A DNA stretch of 60,868 nucleotides from Allobosea sp. Root483D1 (GCF_001429505.1 NZ_LMJW01000022.1:1264248-1325115); one strand, 5' to 3'. Shown: positions 1 through 8,797, counted from the stretch's first letter. A program made the numbers and translations. Notes: generated by a model from the letters alone, not told the origin.

Positions 1-62
1 TGCTCGAATACCAACCCTCGGCGAGCTGGAGTTCAGCGGATCCAGAGCATGACGCCTTGGGA

Positions 63-1670
63 TCACATCCTGAACACGCCGAACCGCGTCTCAGGCACCT
101 CGGCGTTGAGGCAGGCGGAGAAGGCCAGCGCCAGCACGCGGCGCGTCTCGGAGGGCAGGATGATGCCGTCGTCCCAGAGCCGGGCGGTGGCGTAATAGGG
201 CGAACCCTCGGATTCGATCTTGTCGCGGATCGGCGCCTTGAAGGCTTCGGCGTCCTCGGCCGTCCAGGGCTTGCCCTCGGCTTCGAGATTGTCGCCGCGC
301 ACGGTGGCGAGCACACTCGCCGCCTGCTCGGCACCCATCACCGATACCTTCGAGTTCGGCCAGGCGAACAGGAAGCGCGGCGAGTAGGCGCGTCCGCACA
401 TGCCGTAATTGCCGGCGCCGAAGGAGCCGCCGACCAGCACGGTGATCTTCGGCACCCGCGCCGAGGCGACTGCCGTCACCAGCTTGGCGCCGTCCTTGGC
501 GATGCCGCGCGTCTCGGCCTCGCGCCCGACCATGAAGCCGGTGATGTTCTGCAGGAAGAGCAGCGGGATGCGGCGCTGGCAGCAGAGCTCGATGAAATGC
601 GCGCCCTTGAGCGCGCTCTCCGAGAACAGGATGCCGTTATTGGCGATGATGCCGACCGGGATGCCGTGGATCCGGGCGAAGCCCGTCACCAGGGTCGAGC
701 CGTAGAGCGGCTTGAACTCGTCGAGCTGCGAGCCGTCCACCAGCCGGGCGATGATCTCGCGGGCGTCGTATTGTTTCTTGAGGTCGGTCGGCACCACCGA
801 GTCGAGTTCATCGGCGCCATAGAGCGGCTCGACCGACTCGGCGATGTCGATGTCGGGCCGCTTGACGCTGTTGAAGTTGCTGGCGATGCGCCGCGCGATC
901 GCGAGCGCATGAGTGTCGTCGCCGGCATAATGGTCGGCGACGCCCGAGAGCCTGGCATGAACGTCGGCGCCGCCGAGATCCTCGGCCGAGACGACCTCGC
1001 CGGTCGCCGCCTTCACCAGCGGCGGGCCGCCAAGGAAAATCGTGCCCTGGTTCCGGACGATGACCGTCTCGTCCGACATCGCCGGCACATAGGCGCCGCC
1101 AGCGGTGCAGGAGCCCATCACCACCGCGATCTGCGGAATGCCGAGGCCCGACAAGGTCGCCTGATTGTAGAAGATCCGGCCGAAATGCTCGCGGTCGGGA
1201 AAGACCTCGGTCTGGTGCGGCAGGTTGGCTCCGCCCGAATCGACCAGATAGATGCAGGGCAGCTTGTTCTCGCGCGCGATCTCCTGGGCGCGCAGATGCT
1301 TCTTCACCGTCATCGGGTAGTAGGTGCCGCCCTTGATGGTGGCGTCGTTGCAGACGACCATCACCTCGCGCCCGGCGACGCGGCCGATGCCGGCGATCAT
1401 GCCGGCGCCGTGCACGTCCTTGTCATACATGTCGAAGGCGGCCAGCGAGCCGACCTCGAGGAAGGCCGAGCCGGGGTCGAGCAGGCGCAGCACGCGCTCC
1501 CTGGGCAGCAGCTTGCCGCGCGCCGTATGGCGCTCGCGCGAGCGGGCATTGCCACCGAGCGCGGCGGTGGCGCGCCGCTCCAGCAACTGATCGCGCAGCG
1601 CGCTCCAGGCCGCGACATTGGTGCGCGCCTCGGCCGAGTTGAGATCGACCTTGCTCTCGATGACCGCCAC
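63..1670 (-). CDS. mccB: Methylcrotonyl-CoA carboxylase, carboxyltransferase (beta) subunit
   Basis: Transfers carboxyl groups from carboxybiotin to 3-methylcrotonyl-CoA in leucine degradation; soluble partner of the biotin-carrying alpha subunit. The 535-residue length is normal for MccB. The N-terminal acyl-CoA lobe contains SGGANL (about residues 145-150) and GSCTAGGAYVPAMSDE (about 186-201). The C-terminal carboxybiotin lobe contains VGGSFGAGNYGMCGRAYSPRF. The N-terminus and ARGKLLPRERV motif match MccB better than PccB. The start is GTG, with GGGAG about 7 bases upstream. No mccA follows within the 62 bases left, so the partner may lie beyond the window edge. The isovaleryl-CoA dehydrogenase that makes its substrate precursor is at 11916. 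Confidence 0.93.
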   Translation of the reverse strand: MAVIESKVDLNSAEARTNVAAWSALRDQLLERRATAALGGNARSRERHTARGKLLPRERVLRLLDPGSAFLEVGSLAAFDMYDKDVHGAGMIAGIGRVAGREVMVVCNDATIKGGTYYPMTVKKHLRAQEIARENKLPCIYLVDSGGANLPHQTEVFPDREHFGRIFYNQATLSGLGIPQIAVVMGSCTAGGAYVPAMSDETVIVRNQGTIFLGGPPLVKAATGEVVSAEDLGGADVHARLSGVADHYAGDDTHALAIARRIASNFNSVKRPDIDIAESVEPLYGADELDSVVPTDLKKQYDAREIIARLVDGSQLDEFKPLYGSTLVTGFARIHGIPVGIIANNGILFSESALKGAHFIELCCQRRIPLLFLQNITGFMVGREAETRGIAKDGAKLVTAVASARVPKITVLVGGSFGAGNYGMCGRAYSPRFLFAWPNSKVSVMGAEQAASVLATVRGDNLEAEGKPWTAEDAEAFKAPIRDKIESEGSPYYATARLWDDGIILPSETRRVLALAFSACLNAEVPETRFGVFRM

Positions 1671-1805
1671 GGCGCGCTCCCTAAAATAGTCCTCGTCCGG
1701 TTATGGCGCGCCGTGGCCAAAAGGCAAACAGGCGACGGCGCGCAGATGCGCCGTGCGCGGACGTGCACCCTGAAAGACGGCCTCTCGAACCGGATCGGCG
1801 AAGGA

Positions 1806-2006
1806 CTACTCGCGCATGCGCCGGACCGAGCCGGTCACGGTCGGAGCCGCGAACGCGCCGATCGCTCCGCCCGCGACGGCGCCGATCGGCCCGCCGACGA
1901 TAGCCCCGGTGCCAGCCCCGGCGGCAGCGCCGGCAATGCGCTCCTCGGTGTTGGTGCAGGCTGAAAGCAAAGCTGCCAGGCAGCCCGCGAAGATGAACCT
2001 CGTCAT
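1806..2006 (-). CDS. Small glycine-zipper lipoprotein
   Basis: A 66-residue predicted outer-membrane or periplasmic lipoprotein. Residues 1-16 form a signal peptide ending in the lipobox LLSAC. The mature part (about residues 22-55) is a glycine/alanine repeat (AGAAAGAGTGAIVGGPIGAVAGG) typical of glycine-zipper proteins of the SlyB/OmpA-linker kind, followed by a short basic tail. I chose the ATG at 2006 because GGGGA lies about 7 bases upstream; an ATG four codons earlier is possible. Longer upstream starts would overlap lipB. The family is known for envelope association; a precise role cannot be read from the sequence. Confidence 0.72.
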   Translation of the reverse strand: MTRFIFAGCLAALLSACTNTEERIAGAAAGAGTGAIVGGPIGAVAGGAIGAFAAPTVTGSVRRMRE

Positions 2007-2070
2007 CGTCGTCCCCATGGTTGATATCACCGGGCAAGCATCCGGGCGGATGGTCAACGCAAGGTAAACG

Positions 2071-2775
2071 TCAGGAAACGGCGATCGTCGGACCGAAAAT
2101 CTGCTCGAATTTGGCCCGCAGCGCACTATCGACCTCGGGCATGGTCACGGCTAAGCCGAGATCGACCAGCGAGGTCACGCCCTGGTCGGAGACGCCGCAG
2201 GGCACGATGCCGTCGAAATGCGCCAGCTCCGGCTCGACATTGAGCGAGATGCCGTGGAACGAGACCCAACGCCTGACGCGGATGCCGAGCGCGGCGATCT
2301 TGTCCTCGGCGTCCACGCCCTTCTCCGGCCGGCGTACCCAGACGCCGACGCGCTCCTCGCGCCGCTCGCCGCGGACGTTGAAGGCGGCGAGCGTGCCGAT
2401 CAGCCAGGCCTCCAGCGCCGAAACGAAGCGGCGCAGATCCGGCTCGCGCCGCTTCAGGTCGAGCATGACATAGGCGACGCGCTGGCCGGGGCCGTGATAG
2501 GTGAACTGCCCGCCCCGCCCGGTCTGGTGCACGGGGAAGCGCTCCGGCGTCAGCAGGTCCGCGTCCTTGGCCGAGGTGCCGGCGGTGTAGAGCGCGGGAT
2601 GCTCGACCAGCCAGACGCGCTCGCGCGCCACGCCGTCGGCGATCAGGGCGGCACGCGCCTCCATCTCGGCGACGGCCGCCTCATAGCCCACCGGCTCGTC
2701 GGCGATCACCCATTCGACCGGCTCCGAACCCGCCTCCGGCAGGAACGAGACCGCAAGCGCCTCGCGCGTCTTCAC
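2071..2775 (-). CDS. lipB: Octanoyl-[acyl-carrier-protein]:protein octanoyltransferase
   Basis: Moves octanoyl groups from acyl carrier protein to lipoyl domains of E2 subunits and GcvH, the first step of lipoate assembly; cytosolic. The 234-residue protein has the signature TGRGGQFTYHGPGQ (about residues 85-98), the VPCG motif with the acyl-accepting Cys at about 193, and the partner Lys at about 159 before IAALGIRVRRWVSFHG. The start is GTG with a weak ribosome site. The small lipoprotein gene follows on the same strand after 64 bases. No lipA is adjacent. Confidence 0.95.
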   Translation of the reverse strand: MKTREALAVSFLPEAGSEPVEWVIADEPVGYEAAVAEMEARAALIADGVARERVWLVEHPALYTAGTSAKDADLLTPERFPVHQTGRGGQFTYHGPGQRVAYVMLDLKRREPDLRRFVSALEAWLIGTLAAFNVRGERREERVGVWVRRPEKGVDAEDKIAALGIRVRRWVSFHGISLNVEPELAHFDGIVPCGVSDQGVTSLVDLGLAVTMPEVDSALRAKFEQIFGPTIAVS

Positions 2776-2911
2776 TATGGCTTAACCTAGTTTGTTCAAC
2801 TCTTGGCAACCGGTGCGGCGTCCGATCGCTTCGCCGCTGCTCATGCGCCGGTTTCCGCGTCGCTGGCAAGTTCGTGGAATAGTTCTGAAGTTAAGTCTGC
2901 GGAGGCGGGTT

Positions 2912-3181
2912 TTGAAGGCTGATCTCGATCACGTCGCGGTAGAGCTGACGGTGGTGCTCGGCTCGGCGCAGATGCCGATCTACAAATTGCTGCGCATGGG
3001 TCGCGGCGCGATCATCGAGCTCAACGCGACCGAGAACGACGAGGTCCAGATTCTCGCCAACAACCATCCCTTCGCCAAGGGCCATGTCGTCGTCGCCGGC
3101 ACCCGCATCTCGGTCGAGATCACCGAGATGCTGATGCGGCCGACCGTCTACACGCTCGAAACCGTCGCCGACGCGGCCTGA
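2912..3181 (+). CDS. Stand-alone SpoA/FliN-like surface-presentation protein
   Basis: An 89-residue protein that is almost entirely one SpoA (FliN/FliM C-terminal) domain. Its segment VELTVVLGSAQMPIYKLLRMGRGAI followed by LNATENDEVQILANNHPFAKGHVVV resembles the FliN fold, which in flagellar motors forms C-ring dimers and in type III secretion forms sorting platforms. The TTG at 2912 is chosen because a perfect GGAGG lies six bases upstream; upstream in-frame codons have no such site and the extension looks non-coding. No other motility or secretion gene is in the window, so a motor role is not shown. It could be a dispersed FliN or an adapted single-domain protein. Confidence 0.82.
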   Translation: MKADLDHVAVELTVVLGSAQMPIYKLLRMGRGAIIELNATENDEVQILANNHPFAKGHVVVAGTRISVEITEMLMRPTVYTLETVADAA

Positions 3182-3206
3182 TCGACATCGGCCGCCCGGC
3201 CCGCTC

Positions 3207-4061
3207 TCATTCGAACTGGACGCTGACCTTCGGCGTGCCGGCGAAGCCCTCATAGCGGACAGTGACCTGCTGCCCCGGCTTCGGCGGGGTCAGCGGCGAG
3301 AACGAACCGACGCTGATCAGGTCGCCCGGGGCCAGCTTGCGACCGGCCTTGGCCAGATCCTGCACCAGCCAGACCACCGCGTTGAGCGGGTTGCCGAGCG
3401 TCGTCGCTCCGGTTCCCTCGGCCAGCACCGCACCACCGCCATCCGTCGCGACGATCTTGGTCTCGGCCAGAAGCGCGAGCGTCGCCGCATCGGCCTTGAG
3501 CGGTACCTCCGCGCCGGCCACGCCGAAGCGAGCGGCGACATTGATCGCCAGCAATTGCACGCCGTCGAGCGTCTCGCTCGGCGCCAGCGCCAGATCCGGC
3601 AATTCGATGAAGGGGCGCATGCCCGAAAGATGGCGCAGCGCTTCCTCGGGCGTCTTCGCGGCGTTGATTCCCTCGTCCTTGACGACGAGGAGCATATCGG
3701 CCTCCCAGACCGGGCGGGCACCGTAAGCAGCCGGCAGCTTCGCGCCATCGTTCAGAATCATCTTCTCGAACAGCACGCCGCTCACCGGACTATCGGCCTT
3801 GAAGCGCTCCTGCACCGCCTTGGCGGTGAGACCGGCCTTGTAGCCGACAATCTTGCCGAGCTTGCCTTGCAGTTCGGCGACGAGCTTGCCGCGCGCGCAG
3901 GCCGCATCCTGGGGATTCGCCACGGGCAAGGCCTTGGCCGGGCGCTTCGCCTCCCAATCCGCGACGAAGCCGCTTATCGCCGCGGCATCCGGGCAGGCAG
4001 CGTGCGCAGCCGTCGCGGCCAGGCAGGCGTTCAGGGCCAGAGCAATGGAAAATGCGCGCAT
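3207..4061 (-). CDS. Exported 2-keto-4-pentenoate hydratase-like (FAH-superfamily) protein
   Basis: A 284-residue protein resembling 2-keto-4-pentenoate hydratase/4-oxalocrotonate decarboxylase (MhpD-like), enzymes of meta-cleavage pathways. The start ATG at 4061 has GGAGG seven bases upstream and begins a signal peptide (MRAFSIALALNACLAATAAHA), so the product is probably periplasmic. This is odd, since characterised relatives are cytosolic. The usual metal-ligand motif ExE appears as ExD (VWEADMLLVV), with a further Glu in FIELPDL. The C-terminal part (GNPLNAVVWLVQDLAKAGRKLAPGDLISVGSFSP) is well conserved with the hydratase family. Substrate unknown; the gene stands alone. Confidence 0.78.
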   Translation of the reverse strand: MRAFSIALALNACLAATAAHAACPDAAAISGFVADWEAKRPAKALPVANPQDAACARGKLVAELQGKLGKIVGYKAGLTAKAVQERFKADSPVSGVLFEKMILNDGAKLPAAYGARPVWEADMLLVVKDEGINAAKTPEEALRHLSGMRPFIELPDLALAPSETLDGVQLLAINVAARFGVAGAEVPLKADAATLALLAETKIVATDGGGAVLAEGTGATTLGNPLNAVVWLVQDLAKAGRKLAPGDLISVGSFSPLTPPKPGQQVTVRYEGFAGTPKVSVQFE

Positions 4062-4298
4062 CAACGTCCTCCCGGCCCCGCTCATCGCCTGCGCGGGAGC
4101 GCAGACTGGCGGCGATTATCACTGAGCCGACTGCGTCATAAGGGAGCGCGGCCGGCAGCATTGTGCCGTGACGATCTCCGGCCGCGCAAACTTCGTCAAC
4201 AGCACAGTCCGAACGGGGCTTGTCGCCGCCCATAGCTTTTGCTAGACCCGCGCCGCTCCGGAGTTCACGGCCACCACGCGGTGACCTTAGGAGCCGCT

Positions 4299-4383
4299 GC
4301 GGTCATGGCGGAATTGGTAGACGCACTACCTTGAGGTGGTAGCGGGGAGACCCGTGGAGGTTCGAGTCCTCTTGACCGCACCA
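4299..4383 (+). tRNA. tRNA-Leu (anticodon GAG)
   Basis: A complete type II tRNA: acceptor arms GCGGTCA/TGACCGC with discriminator A and encoded CCA, D-loop, anticodon stem CTACC/GGTAG with loop TTGAGGT giving anticodon GAG at 4333-4335, a long variable arm typical of Leu, and a T-arm with GGTTCGAGTCC. It reads CUC/CUU codons. A Rho-independent terminator follows directly. Confidence 0.97.
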
Positions 4384-4404
4384 GTTTGGGGCTAAGGCCC
4401 AGGA

Positions 4405-4433
4405 AACGGCGATCCGCAAGGGTCGCCGTTTTT
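4405..4433 (+). terminator. Rho-independent terminator after tRNA-Leu
   Basis: Ten-base-pair stem ACGGCGATCC/GGGTCGCCGT (one G-U pair) with a GCAA tetraloop, followed by a run of five T. It lies 22 bases after the tRNA CCA end and separates the tRNA from mgtE. Confidence 0.88.
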
Positions 4434-4562
4434 CGTTGCAATTGCGTCGAATTCGTTCCCGGCGCGTTGCTATGGAGCGGCGGCGCTGACACAAGGGCGC
4501 TGACGCGTTCCGGCGCGATCCCCTGCCCCCGAATCCCCTGCCCTCGAATCGCGGAGCGCCCC

Positions 4563-5969
4563 ATGGTGGAAGCCGAGCACGCTGCCGACGAGACGCTGGA
4601 GCGCAAGGTCCGCGACGAGGACGGCGCGATCGACGCGAACTTCGTCGAGCAGGTCTCGCAGGCCGTCCTGCTCTCCGACGTCACCACCTTGCGCAAGCTC
4701 GTTGCCGAGCTGCACGAGGCCGATCTAGGCGATCTGATCGAGGCGCTCGATGCCGAGGAGCGGCCGAAGCTGATCTCCCTGCTCGGCAACGATTTCGACT
4801 TCGCCGCGCTGACCGAGGTCGACGACGCCGTCCGCGAAGAGATTCTCGAGGAGCTCTCGCCGGAGACGGTCGCCGAGGGCGTGCGCGATCTCGACACCGA
4901 CGACGCGGTCTACATCCTCGAGGACCTCGACGAGGCCGACAAGCGCGAGATCCTGGACAAGCTGACGCCGGCCGAGCGGACGGTGCTGCAGCAGGGCCTC
5001 GACTATCCCGAAGACTCGGCCGGCCGGCGCATGCAGCCGGAGGTGATCGCGGTGCCGCCGTTCTGGACCGTCGGCCAGACCATCGATTTCCTGCGCGAGA
5101 CCAAGGAGCTGCCCGAGCGCTTCTTCGAGATTTTCGTCGCCGACCCCAGTCATCGTTTCGTCGGCACCGTCAGGCTCGACCAGCTGCTGCGCACCCAGCG
5201 CCCCGTCAGCGTCGCCGATCTCGTCGAGGACGATCGCCGCGTCGTGCAGGCCACCGACGACGTCGAGGACGTGGCGCGGATGTTCCAGCGCTACAACCTC
5301 GTCGCCGCGCCTGTGATCGATGCCGCCGGCCGGCTGGTCGGCGTCATGACCATCGACGACATCGTCGACGTGATCGAGGAAGCCGGCGACGACGACGTCA
5401 AGCAGCTCGGCGGCGTCGACGCGGAGGAAGAGATTTCCGACTCGGTCCGCCAGGTCGCGCTCGGCCGCTTCCGCTGGCGCTTCATCAGCCTGATCGCCGC
5501 CTTCGTCAGCGCCTCGGTCATGGCGATGTTCGAGGAGCAGCTCGGCAAGCTCGTCGCGCTGGCCGTGCTCGCGCCGATCGTCGCCAGCCAGGGCGGCAAC
5601 GCCGCGACCCAGACAATGACGGTGGCGGTGCGCGCACTCGGCACCGGCGAGCTCGGCGGCTGGAACATGGGCCGCTTCTTCCGGCGCGAGATGATCGTCG
5701 GCGTGCTCAACGGCGTCGCCTTCGCGCTCATCACCGCACTGGTCGCCGGCTTCTGGTTCGGCAACCACATGCTCGGCGTCGTCATCGGCCTCGCCATGGT
5801 CGCGACCCTGATCATCGGCGCCTTCGCCGGCGTCGCCGTGCCGCTGGCGCTCGACAAGGCCGGCATCGACCCGGCAATCTCGTCCGGCACCTTCGTCACC
5901 ACCATCACCGACGTCGTCGGCTTCTTCTCCTTCCTGGGCATCGCGACATTGCTATTGCGCCTGACCTGA
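4563..5969 (+). CDS. mgtE: Magnesium transporter MgtE
   Basis: A homodimeric Mg2+ channel of the inner membrane. The 468 residues show the usual order: a helical acidic N domain (about residues 20-130), two CBS domains (about 150-270, with HRFVGTVRLDQLL and RLVGVMTIDDIVDVIEE) and a C-terminal membrane domain of about five helices (about 290-468) with SQGGNAATQTMTVAVRALGTGEL, matching the conserved MgtE pore motif. In characterised MgtE the N and CBS domains close the pore when Mg2+ is high. The ATG at 4563 has GGAG upstream; earlier in-frame starts would run into the tRNA terminator region. Confidence 0.95.
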   Translation: MVEAEHAADETLERKVRDEDGAIDANFVEQVSQAVLLSDVTTLRKLVAELHEADLGDLIEALDAEERPKLISLLGNDFDFAALTEVDDAVREEILEELSPETVAEGVRDLDTDDAVYILEDLDEADKREILDKLTPAERTVLQQGLDYPEDSAGRRMQPEVIAVPPFWTVGQTIDFLRETKELPERFFEIFVADPSHRFVGTVRLDQLLRTQRPVSVADLVEDDRRVVQATDDVEDVARMFQRYNLVAAPVIDAAGRLVGVMTIDDIVDVIEEAGDDDVKQLGGVDAEEEISDSVRQVALGRFRWRFISLIAAFVSASVMAMFEEQLGKLVALAVLAPIVASQGGNAATQTMTVAVRALGTGELGGWNMGRFFRREMIVGVLNGVAFALITALVAGFWFGNHMLGVVIGLAMVATLIIGAFAGVAVPLALDKAGIDPAISSGTFVTTITDVVGFFSFLGIATLLLRLT

Positions 5970-6031
5970 CAGGCAGGGAAAAATCGGTAGCGTAAACCGG
6001 GCGTCAAGCTTTCTCCTCAATTGTCCGGGAA

Positions 6032-6982
6032 ATGACCGCCCGCCGCATGAAACCTTTTTCCCTGGCTCCCTTCGCACTGCTCGCCGCGCTGACGGCTTTG
6101 GGCGGCTGCGTCGGCTTGGACAACTATCCGGCCAAGGGCGATGCGCGTCCGCATCCCGGCGTCGACGCTGCCAGGCAATATCCGATCCAGGGCATCGACA
6201 TCTCGCGCTGGCAGGGCGAGATCGACTGGGCCGCGGTCAAGGGGGCCGGCACCCGCTTCGTCTACATCAAGGCAACCGAGGGCGGCGACCATGTCGACCC
6301 GGCCTTCCAAAGGAATTGGGAAGGCGCGCGCCGCGCCGGCGTGCCCCGCGGCGCCTACCATTTCGTCTACTGGTGCCGCCCGGCCCATGAGCAGGCGATC
6401 TGGTTCAAGCAGCAGATCCCGAACGATCCCGACGCGCTGCCGCCGGTGCTCGACCTCGAATGGAACGGTCACTCCAAGACCTGCCCGAAGAAGGTCGAAC
6501 GCTCGCTGGCGCTGGAGAAGATCCGGCTGATGCTGACCGAGCTCGAGCAGCTCACCGGTAAGAAGCCGGTGATCTACACCGACATCACCTTCCACAAGGA
6601 CATCCTGGAAGGCGAGTTCAACGACTACGCCTACTGGATCCGCTCGACCGCGGCGAAGCCCGAGACGCGCTACGAAAACCGGCCCTGGGCCTTCTGGCAG
6701 TTCACCACCACCGGCCGCATCCCCGGCATCAGGGGCGACGTCGATCGCAATGCCTTCTACGGCAATGAGGGTGAGTTCACCGGCTGGCGCGAGGGCCGCT
6801 TCGATATCGGCACGCGGACCTGGACGCGCCAGCGTCCGGCGGCGCCCAATCCGAGCCCCGGTCCGGAGCACACCCCTGTCGCGATGATGCCGGGCGCGAG
6901 CCGGCCGGTGGCCGCAGCCGCCTTCCAGCCGGCGCCGCTCGGCCAGGTCGTCGACGACGAGACCGCGCCGGAATCCGAGTAA
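6032..6982 (+). CDS. GH25 family lysozyme, lipoprotein form
   Basis: A 316-residue N-acetylmuramidase-like protein of glycoside hydrolase family 25. The N-terminus is a lipoprotein signal ending in LGGC (Cys about 26), so it is probably anchored in the cell envelope. The GH25 domain starts at GIDISRWQGEIDW (Asp about 56) and has the catalytic pair in VLDLEWNG (Asp about 141, Glu about 143); FWQFTTTGRIPGIRGDVDRN closes the barrel. A proline-rich tail follows residue 270. The start could instead be the ATG at 6047. The gene at 7811 is a close paralogue; pcs lies between them on the other strand. Likely role: peptidoglycan remodelling. Confidence 0.9.
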   Translation: MTARRMKPFSLAPFALLAALTALGGCVGLDNYPAKGDARPHPGVDAARQYPIQGIDISRWQGEIDWAAVKGAGTRFVYIKATEGGDHVDPAFQRNWEGARRAGVPRGAYHFVYWCRPAHEQAIWFKQQIPNDPDALPPVLDLEWNGHSKTCPKKVERSLALEKIRLMLTELEQLTGKKPVIYTDITFHKDILEGEFNDYAYWIRSTAAKPETRYENRPWAFWQFTTTGRIPGIRGDVDRNAFYGNEGEFTGWREGRFDIGTRTWTRQRPAAPNPSPGPEHTPVAMMPGASRPVAAAAFQPAPLGQVVDDETAPESE

Positions 6983-6986
6983 ACAC

Positions 6987-7706
6987 CTATCCGCGCGGTA
7001 CCCTGGCGCGCGCCAGGCCAAGCCCGACGAAATAGCAGGCCGCCAGCGCGAGCCCGGCCTTGCTCCAGGCGTCCGGCCGCATGCCGTGCCAGATCGTCGC
7101 GGCGGCCGCAGCGGCCCAGAGCACCAGCATGGCCAGCGTCAGCCCGCGCCAGCGCCGCACACGTACCGGGTGCACGAACACCACCGGCAGGAACATCAGC
7201 GCCGTCGCGATCAGGATGACCACCAGCGCAAGCCAGTCCGGCGGCGCGAAGGCGACGATGTAGAACACCGCGATGTTCCAGACCGCCGGAAAACCGCGGA
7301 ACCACCAATCGTCGGTCTTCATGCCGGTATCGGCGAAATAGAGCGCGCTCGTCAGCGTCACGATGAGGCCGGCGATAAGCCCATAGGGCTGCGTCATCAC
7401 CTCAGGCCGCAGCAGCATAGCCGCCGGCACGAAGACATAGGTGACGAAATCGACGACGAGGTCGAGCTGCGCGCCGTCATAACGCCTCGCCCGCTCCTTG
7501 ACCGCAAAGCGCCGCGCCAGCGGCCCGTCGAGCGCATCGACGATCAGCGCCACACCAAGCCAGGCGAAGGCCTGCGCCAGATCGCCGACGAAAATCGCCT
7601 GCAGCGCCAGCAAGCCGAGTGCGGCACCGAGCGCCGTCAGCACATGGACGCCATAGGCCAGGACCCGGCCGGCCTTGCCTTTCCCCGCGCCCTCCGGGTT
7701 CTCCAT
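6987..7706 (-). CDS. pcs: Phosphatidylcholine synthase (CDP-diacylglycerol-choline O-phosphatidyltransferase)
   Basis: Makes phosphatidylcholine in one step from CDP-diacylglycerol and choline, a pathway typical of rhizobia and relatives; inner membrane. The 239 residues form about eight membrane segments. The CDP-alcohol phosphotransferase motif is present: DG (60-61), AR (64-65), G78, D82, D86, with the 12-residue spacing between Arg and Gly that characterises Pcs. The stretch SALYFADTGMKTDDWWFRGFP also matches Pcs. It is convergent with the first GH25 gene and divergent from the second. Confidence 0.92.
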   Translation of the reverse strand: MENPEGAGKGKAGRVLAYGVHVLTALGAALGLLALQAIFVGDLAQAFAWLGVALIVDALDGPLARRFAVKERARRYDGAQLDLVVDFVTYVFVPAAMLLRPEVMTQPYGLIAGLIVTLTSALYFADTGMKTDDWWFRGFPAVWNIAVFYIVAFAPPDWLALVVILIATALMFLPVVFVHPVRVRRWRGLTLAMLVLWAAAAAATIWHGMRPDAWSKAGLALAACYFVGLGLARARVPRG

Positions 7707-7810
7707 CGCCAGCCTCCCGCCGGTTAACCAAGCCTGAAGCCGGCCACTCGAATGCTAACCACCTCTTAACTCGGCCGCCGCCTATCCTGCCTCGCAAACG
7801 GGAGACAAGC

Positions 7811-8797
7811 ATGGCGCGGCGCGCTGAGACCAGTCCAGAAGCGCGGCCGGCCACAGCTTTGCCGTTGCAGGCATTCGCCGCCGCCGTTCTCGGCCTGCTC
7901 TGTGCTGGCCCGGCGCTCGCGCTCTATCCGAAGAAGGGCGACGCCTCCCCGCATGCCGGGGTGCGCGATGCACGTCAGCGCTCGATCCAGGGCATAGACA
8001 TCTCGCGCTGGCAGGGCGAGATCGACTGGGCCAAGGTCAAGGATGCCGGCACCCGCTTCGCCTTCATCAAGGCGACCGAGGGCGGCGACCATCTCGACCC
8101 GATGTTCAAGAAGAACTGGGCCGAGGCGAAGAAGGCCGGTGTGCCGCGCAGCGCCTACCATTTCGTCTACTGGTGCCGGCCGGCCAAGGATCAGGTGCGC
8201 TGGTTCAAGCGCCATATTCCGCGCGATCCCGACGCCTTGCCGCCAGTTCTCGACGTCGAATGGAACGGCGAATCGGAGAAATGCGGCAAGAAAATCCCGC
8301 GCGAGAAGGCGCTCGCCAAGATTCGCGAGATGCTCAAGGGCCTGCAGGAGCATACCGGCAAGAAACCGATCATCTACACCGACATCACCTTCCACGAGGA
8401 CGTGCTCGAAGGCGAGTTCAACGACCACCCCTACTGGCTGCGCTCGACCGCCGCCCCGCTCAAGCACCGCTATGAGCGCAAGCAATGGGAGTTCTGGCAG
8501 TTCACCACCACCGGCCGCGTGCCCGGCATCAGCGGCGACGTCGACCGCAACGCCTTCTTCGGCACCGAGCACGAGTTCTCAGCCTGGCGTGACGGTCGCT
8601 ACGACATCGGCGCTCGCAAATGGCGCGGCGGCGAGTCCAAGGTCGCGACCACGCCGAAGCCGCCGGCCACTCCGGCAGGACTGCGGACGCCGAAGGCGGC
8701 CGGCAACACGCCGTTGAAATTCGCGCCGCCGGGCAAAATTCCGAGATCGGCGCAGGCACGCGACGTCGCCACGACTGGGTCGATCGCCCGCGACTGA
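7811..8797 (+). CDS. GH25 family lysozyme, secreted paralogue
   Basis: A 328-residue GH25 muramidase-like protein very similar to the product of 6032-6982 through the catalytic domain. Key residues match: Asp about 63 in GIDISRWQGEIDW, and Asp about 148/Glu about 150 in VLDVEWNG. It has a cleavable signal peptide (cut after GPALA, about residue 37) and no lipobox, so it is periplasmic or secreted while its paralogue is anchored. The C-terminal 60 residues are a Pro/Ala/Lys-rich tail unrelated to the paralogue's. The ATG at 7811 has GGGAGA upstream. Duplication around pcs is inferred. Confidence 0.9.
   Translation: MARRAETSPEARPATALPLQAFAAAVLGLLCAGPALALYPKKGDASPHAGVRDARQRSIQGIDISRWQGEIDWAKVKDAGTRFAFIKATEGGDHLDPMFKKNWAEAKKAGVPRSAYHFVYWCRPAKDQVRWFKRHIPRDPDALPPVLDVEWNGESEKCGKKIPREKALAKIREMLKGLQEHTGKKPIIYTDITFHEDVLEGEFNDHPYWLRSTAAPLKHRYERKQWEFWQFTTTGRVPGISGDVDRNAFFGTEHEFSAWRDGRYDIGARKWRGGESKVATTPKPPATPAGLRTPKAAGNTPLKFAPPGKIPRSAQARDVATTGSIARD

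Noticed and set aside
57..1964. A 635-codon plus-strand open frame opposite mccB
   Set aside because: It is the high-GC antisense shadow of mccB: its protein is low-complexity Arg/Gly/Asp-rich with no motif, while the minus strand encodes a textbook MccB.
4062..4298. Possible second tRNA or riboswitch before tRNA-Leu
   Set aside because: No cloverleaf or known aptamer can be drawn in this stretch.
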